NCBI GenBank assembly: GCA_947380605.1
Contig: CANCRO010000003.1
Coordinates: forward strand, 1-64,000
DNA length: 64,000 nt
Direction: 5' to 3'
Source: Chitinophagaceae bacterium
GTDB taxonomy: Bacteria > Bacteroidota > Bacteroidia > Chitinophagales > Chitinophagaceae
Under the pieces are notes generated by a model that had not been told where the DNA came from, made no database searches, and saw nothing but the letters and a program-made list of their open reading frames with translations. Below are positions 59,544-64,000 of this stretch, in pieces (the stretch's first letter is position 1; each line of letters starts with the position of its first letter). Made by a program: the position numbers and the translations under genes.

Positions 59544-60243
59544 ACAGTCCTTTGAATAAGAAATTTAAGTCCGCAAATATCCTATTTTTAAGTTGACGGG
59601 CAAAATAGCCAGCATCCCCGCCGGTTAAAACCACGTTAAAGTTGTCATATTTCTGGGCGTAAAAGTCAATGAAACCGCCTATTTCAAAGGTAATTCCTGC
59701 AATTACACCACTTTGCAAATTAGTTTTGGTATCGTAGCCAATTACAGGGAAATTCCAGTCTTTTTGAACCAATGGCAACAAGGCGGTATGTTGATTCATG
59801 GATTTAAACCGCATCTCCATCCCGGGAGAAATACCCCCTCCCATAAATTCATGGGCTTGATTAATGAAATTATAGGTAATGCAACTGCCCAATGCCACTA
59901 CTAAATTATTTTTTTTTGGGAAATAATGAACGGCCGCTGCTACCAATGCCAATCGATCCGCCCCAATCGACTCTGGCTTACCCACAGGAGTAGTAAAATT
60001 AACCTTTGTTAAATGAGATAATTTATGATAAGAAGTCTGCTCGGAAAGCATAGTTTCAATTCCCTCATTGTGCTTTATTACTGAAGATAAAATAGATTTC
60101 TGAGGCTTATATTGATCTAATAATTTTTTGATCGTTTCATTACTATCATCTGCTAACTCCAATTCTACTTTGAAAATATCATCTTCAAAAATAGCCGCTT
60201 TTAATCGGGTATTTCCAAAATCAAGACAAAGGGTTTTGGTCAT
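59515..60243 (-). CDS. coaX: Type III pantothenate kinase
   Basis: LCLDFGNTRLKAAIFE, GADRLALVAAAV, GSCITYNFI, GGGISPGMEMRF, LTGGDA. Confidence 0.93.
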   Translation of the reverse strand: MTKTLCLDFGNTRLKAAIFEDDIFKVELELADDSNETIKKLLDQYKPQKSILSSVIKHNEGIETMLSEQTSYHKLSHLTKVNFTTPVGKPESIGADRLALVAAAVHYFPKKNNLVVALGSCITYNFINQAHEFMGGGISPGMEMRFKSMNQHTALLPLVQKDWNFPVIGYDTKTNLQSGVIAGITFEIGGFIDFYAQKYDNFNVVLTGGDAGYFARQLKNRIFADLNFLFKGLYALSETNND

Positions 60244-60351
60244 ATATTAGAAATTGAATATTATTTTATGATTCAAAATTAGAATACGCTTCAATAAAAT
60301 AATTTCAAGAAGCTTCCTTTATAATTGAATCAAATTTTGATTTAAAAAACA

Positions 60352-60987
60352 TCAGAGATCAAAGCCACTTAAATTTTTAAAATGTCCATTTAACTGTATT
60401 CTATCTTTTAATGTTTCCATTTCTGTTACCACTGGTAATACTCTTAATAAATGTTGTCTTAAATATTCCTGCCTTTGTAATTCTTGCATTATTTGCAATA
60501 ATTCATACTCTTCATTCAAGGACAATCCTGCATGATGCGCTACATCATAGCTCCAAATAGCCTCATCCGATTGTTTAAACACTTTATTAACTTTTAAAAT
60601 AGCATGAAGTTGTCTAATTCCTTCAATAACTTTTTTCATTAAAACCCTATTGCCATTATTATAGTTTTCAAGATAATTTACTATTGCACCTCCATACAAT
60701 TTATCAGGTATCGATTTAACTAACTCTAAAATTCGAAACAATTTAACCCCTCTTGTCTTTATATCCATTTCCCCATTATCATATACTTCTTTTATTTCCA
60801 CTAATTCCATCAGCGTGCCAATTTCACTTACCTGGCCTGCGATGACGGAAGGAATACCAAAGGGTTTTTTGTTTTCGTTTATTTCAAGGATTAACTGTTT
60901 GTACCTTGGTTCAAATATGTGTAGGTTTAGCTCCTCGCCAGGATAAACAACTATTTCTAGCGGAAAAATCGGTACAAAGTTGGTCAT
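60352..60987 (-). CDS. LON peptidase substrate-binding domain protein
   Basis: VPIFPLEIVVYPGEELNLHIFEPRYKQLILE; GTLMELVEIKEVYDNGEMDIKTRGVKLFRI. Confidence 0.88.
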   Translation of the reverse strand: MTNFVPIFPLEIVVYPGEELNLHIFEPRYKQLILEINENKKPFGIPSVIAGQVSEIGTLMELVEIKEVYDNGEMDIKTRGVKLFRILELVKSIPDKLYGGAIVNYLENYNNGNRVLMKKVIEGIRQLHAILKVNKVFKQSDEAIWSYDVAHHAGLSLNEEYELLQIMQELQRQEYLRQHLLRVLPVVTEMETLKDRIQLNGHFKNLSGFDL

Positions 60988-61167
60988 TTAGTTCAGCTAA
61001 AATTTTATCGAAGATAATACTCAAAATTCAAACAATTTTGAATGAAATAGTAATCGCAAAATAATTCATAACCGGTAGCTAAATTGAGTTTGTAAAAAGG
61101 TCGCTAATTTTTTATTTAAAACTTGAAACATCTTTTTGGAATTTGATTTAATTACAAGCAATTTTGT

Positions 61168-62067
61168 TTGATGTGGCAGCAATACCTCCAACAAATTCAA
61201 CAAGGCGATGTGAAAGCATTAGCCCGGAGTATTTCATTGGTAGAAAATGAAGTGGCTGGATATGAATTACTATTGCAATCTCTACCATCCAACTCAAAAA
61301 CTGTCATTGGAATTACTGGACCACCAGGCGCTGGCAAAAGTACCTTAACAGATTTACTAATAGGAGCAATAACACAAGACGGAAAAAAAGTAGGAGTGCT
61401 TTGTATTGACCCTTCTTCCCCCTTTAATCTAGGTGCCTTATTGGGTGACCGAATTAGAATGAGTAACTGGTATAATAATCCGAATGTATTTATTCGGTCG
61501 CTCGCTACTAGAGGAGCTTTAGGTGGACTACATCCAAAGATTATTGAAATTACCGACTTAATAAAAGCAGCACCGTTTGACTACATCATTATTGAAACAG
61601 TAGGAATAGGTCAAAGTGAAATTGACATTGTTGGTTTGGCAGACATCACCGTTGTAGTGGTGGTGCCAGAAGCAGGAGATGAGATTCAAACGATGAAAGC
61701 GGGGTTAATGGAAATCGCAGATATATTCGTTGTGAACAAAGCAGATCGTCCAGATGCTGATTTATTCGTAAGCAATCTTTCAACCATGCTTGCACCTGCT
61801 TTTCATTCTAAAAATACAATCATTCCGATCATAAAAACGGTGGCATCTGCCAAAGAAGGTATCGACGAATTATTCGCTGCTATTTTGAATCAAATCGATC
61901 ATCCAAAATTGAATGAAAAACGGTCATGGCTGCTTGCTGAAAAAGCCTACTATTTAATCGGGCAAAAAAGAATGAAGGGGATAGATAAAAATGAGCTAAA
62001 AGATAAAATCACTAAAGAGGGGAAAGATTTTAATTTGTATGAATTCATTAATACCTATTGTGAATAA
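61168..62067 (+). CDS. meaB: Methylmalonyl-CoA mutase-associated GTPase MeaB (ArgK-like)
   Basis: IGITGPPGAGKSTLTDLL, VLCIDPSSPFNLGALLGDRIRM, FIRSLATRGALGGLH, ETVGIGQSEIDI, VNKADRPDA. Confidence 0.94.
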   Translation: MMWQQYLQQIQQGDVKALARSISLVENEVAGYELLLQSLPSNSKTVIGITGPPGAGKSTLTDLLIGAITQDGKKVGVLCIDPSSPFNLGALLGDRIRMSNWYNNPNVFIRSLATRGALGGLHPKIIEITDLIKAAPFDYIIIETVGIGQSEIDIVGLADITVVVVVPEAGDEIQTMKAGLMEIADIFVVNKADRPDADLFVSNLSTMLAPAFHSKNTIIPIIKTVASAKEGIDELFAAILNQIDHPKLNEKRSWLLAEKAYYLIGQKRMKGIDKNELKDKITKEGKDFNLYEFINTYCE

Positions 62068-62077
62068 GTTCATTCGC

Positions 62078-62305
62078 TTACTCTTCCGTCGCTTTGTTTT
62101 GTTTCCACCAGCGAAAACCTATAAAACCCACGATAGCAAAAGGCATCATCATTAGGTACAAAATACCACTATTCATTCCCTGGGCAGGTTTTTCTCCCAT
62201 TTGTTGCGCAGTTTTTGTACATAAAGAACACTGAGCTTCCACGGTAAACTGCGAAACCAGCATAATTTGTAAAAAGAATAAAATAATAAGGGCGCTCTTT
62301 TTCAT
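62078..62305 (-). CDS. Small secreted/membrane protein with CxxC motif, 75 aa
   Basis: Signal peptide, CSLCTKTAQQMGEKPAQGMNSGILYLMMMPFAIVGFIGFRWWK (one TM). Confidence 0.75.
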   Translation of the reverse strand: MKKSALIILFFLQIMLVSQFTVEAQCSLCTKTAQQMGEKPAQGMNSGILYLMMMPFAIVGFIGFRWWKQNKATEE

Positions 62306-62434
62306 TGATGCACAAAGTTAATAACCTTTTGATAATAAGTTTCTATTTAGCAGTTGATTTTAATTTTAAATTTGGACCCTATGAATAATCGGTAGCTCAA
62401 TATAATAACCAATCAACCCATTCACAAGGCATAG

Positions 62435-62468
62435 TTGATATTTTTAACTGCCGTTTTATCTACCTTTG
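62435..62468 (+). promoter_or_regulatory. Putative Bacteroidota promoter TTG-N23-TACCTTTG
   Basis: TTG at 62435-62437 and TACCTTTG at 62461-62468, 33 nt upstream of the ATG at 62502. Confidence 0.55.
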
Positions 62469-62501
62469 TAAATATATATTTTTTATAAAAATTTTATAGT
62501 T

Positions 62502-63719
62502 ATGCCTGGTTTTGAATTTTTTGGTGATGAAGAAAGAAAAGAAGTAAATGATGTACTAGAAACTGGTATCCTTATGCGATATGGTTTTGATGGTGCCAGA
62601 AAAGGAATTTGGAAAGCAAAAGAAATGGAACAAGCTGTTTGTTCCACCTTTGATTGTAAGCATGCACAACTAGTAAGTAGCGGAACAGCTGCATTGACAG
62701 CTGCTTTAACTGCACTTGGCGTAGGCTATGGCGATGAAGTGATTATTCCATCTTTCACTTTTGTTGCAAGCTTTGAAGCAGTTCTTAGCGTAGGAGCCAT
62801 TCCCGTATTAGTTGATGTAGATGATACGCTTACTCTAAGTCCATTGGCTGTGAAAAATGCGCTTACCCCTCAAACTAAATGCATCATGCCAGTTCATATG
62901 TGTGGAAGTATGGCCGATATGGATGAATTAATGGCTATCTGTAAAGCGAACAATTTAGTATTGCTTGAAGATGCCTGTCAGAGTATTGGTGCTACTTATA
63001 AAGGAAAAAAATTAGGTACGATTGGCGATGCAGGGACTTTTAGTTTTGATTTTGTAAAAACAATTACCTGTGCTGAAGGTGGCGTGGTAATGACTAACCG
63101 AGAAGATGTTTATTTGGCCTGCGATGGCTTCAGTGATCACGGCCATGATCATAAGGGAGTAGATAGAGGTGCCGACCTTCACCCTTTTATCGGTTACAAC
63201 TCACGCATCAGTGAATTACATGCTGCAGTTGGACTTGCGCAAATAAAAAAACTTCCTCAATTTTTATCTACTCAAAGAGCTAATAATAAAGCATTGAGAG
63301 CTATTTTATCTACAATACCAGAAATATCTTTTCGTCGAGTACCGGATGAAGCAGGTGATAGTTGTACTTTTTTAAGCTGGTTTTTGCCTTCAGCTGAAAT
63401 TACAAAAGCAGTAGTAACCGAAATGAGATCGCAGGGAATTATGGGAGGACATTTTTATTGGTTTGATAATAACTGGCACTATATTAGTAAATGGGAACAT
63501 TTAAAAAAATCAATCACCCTGAACAAATTACATCCCGAACTTAAAGCCGCAGTCATTCATCATGCAAATAAAGATTTTTCAGCTAGTGATGCGGTGATGA
63601 GCCGATGTGTTTCCACCCTTATTAGTTTATTGTGGACACCTGAACAAATACAAGAAAAAGGCAGACTAATGACCACTGTGATAAAAAAGGTTTTGAATGA
63701 CCACGCTGTAACCTACTAA
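62502..63719 (+). CDS. DegT/DnrJ/EryC1/StrS-family PLP aminotransferase
   Basis: LVSSGTAALTAALTALGVGYGDEVIIPSFTFVASFEAVL; LLEDACQSIGATYKGKKLGTIGDAGTFSFDFVKTITCAEGG (PLP lysine); YNSRISELHAAVG. Confidence 0.94.
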   Translation: MPGFEFFGDEERKEVNDVLETGILMRYGFDGARKGIWKAKEMEQAVCSTFDCKHAQLVSSGTAALTAALTALGVGYGDEVIIPSFTFVASFEAVLSVGAIPVLVDVDDTLTLSPLAVKNALTPQTKCIMPVHMCGSMADMDELMAICKANNLVLLEDACQSIGATYKGKKLGTIGDAGTFSFDFVKTITCAEGGVVMTNREDVYLACDGFSDHGHDHKGVDRGADLHPFIGYNSRISELHAAVGLAQIKKLPQFLSTQRANNKALRAILSTIPEISFRRVPDEAGDSCTFLSWFLPSAEITKAVVTEMRSQGIMGGHFYWFDNNWHYISKWEHLKKSITLNKLHPELKAAVIHHANKDFSASDAVMSRCVSTLISLLWTPEQIQEKGRLMTTVIKKVLNDHAVTY

Positions 63720-63766
63720 ATACTGAACTAAAAACTACTTCCTAGTTAACTGCAATTAATAAATAA

Positions 63767-64000
63767 ATGATTTCAATTGATAGCGCAACAATAGAGGATT
63801 ACAAAACAATTGTTGATATTGGAAGGGTGTCTGTAGAAGAAGCACACCGAGATAGCAGTCCAGCAAAAGACTTGAATGAATTTCTAGAAAAGAATTACAA
63901 CTACGAAGCGATTAAAAGCGAGTTAAGCAATAAAAAAAACATTTACACTATTATTAAAGTAGACGGTAAACCAGCTGGATTTTCTAAGCTTATTTTTAAT
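63767..64000 (+). CDS. Partial GNAT-family N-acetyltransferase (truncated by window edge)
   Basis: Translation MISIDSATIEDYKTIVDIGRVSVEEAHRDSSPAKDLNEFLEKNYNYEAIKSELSNKKNIYTIIKVDGKPAGFSKLIFN; not in the ORF track because it is open at the edge. Confidence 0.7.
   Translation, partial: MISIDSATIEDYKTIVDIGRVSVEEAHRDSSPAKDLNEFLEKNYNYEAIKSELSNKKNIYTIIKVDGKPAGFSKLIFN

Overview
The window looks like an AT-rich Bacteroidota chromosome, probably a Chitinophagaceae-like lineage. That placement is inference from SusC/SusD, TAnnTTTG promoter boxes and gene content; no 16S rRNA is present. It is mostly housekeeping: carB, bcp, birA, rsfS, ftsH, lpxH-like, alaS, gatB, recO, prfA, tatC, rpiB, lysS, coaX and meaB. 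Accessory-type modules include a SusC/SusD/lipoprotein cassette, a secreted PVC-type dehydrogenase/cytochrome plus FG-GAP pair, a TetR-TolC-HlyD-EmrB efflux operon and a bacterial deoxyhypusine-synthase-like gene. I found no rRNA, convincing tRNA, CRISPR array, prophage or transposase. I also found no convincing new multi-gene defence or biosynthetic system. The most unusual signals are non-coding: (1) a GC-rich 17-bp tandem array (17837-17985) directly upstream of an apparently leaderless gatB; (2) a compound repeat and palindrome element at 45.66-45.98 kb; (3) mirrored ATGTCTGATG/CAGACATC clusters at 5.64-5.90 kb; (4) a decayed inverted copy of the 3' end of a TIGR02757 gene at about 47.06-47.14 kb. 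Several ORF-track starts are too far upstream and are corrected here. All product names come from motif and family recognition by eye, without database searches.
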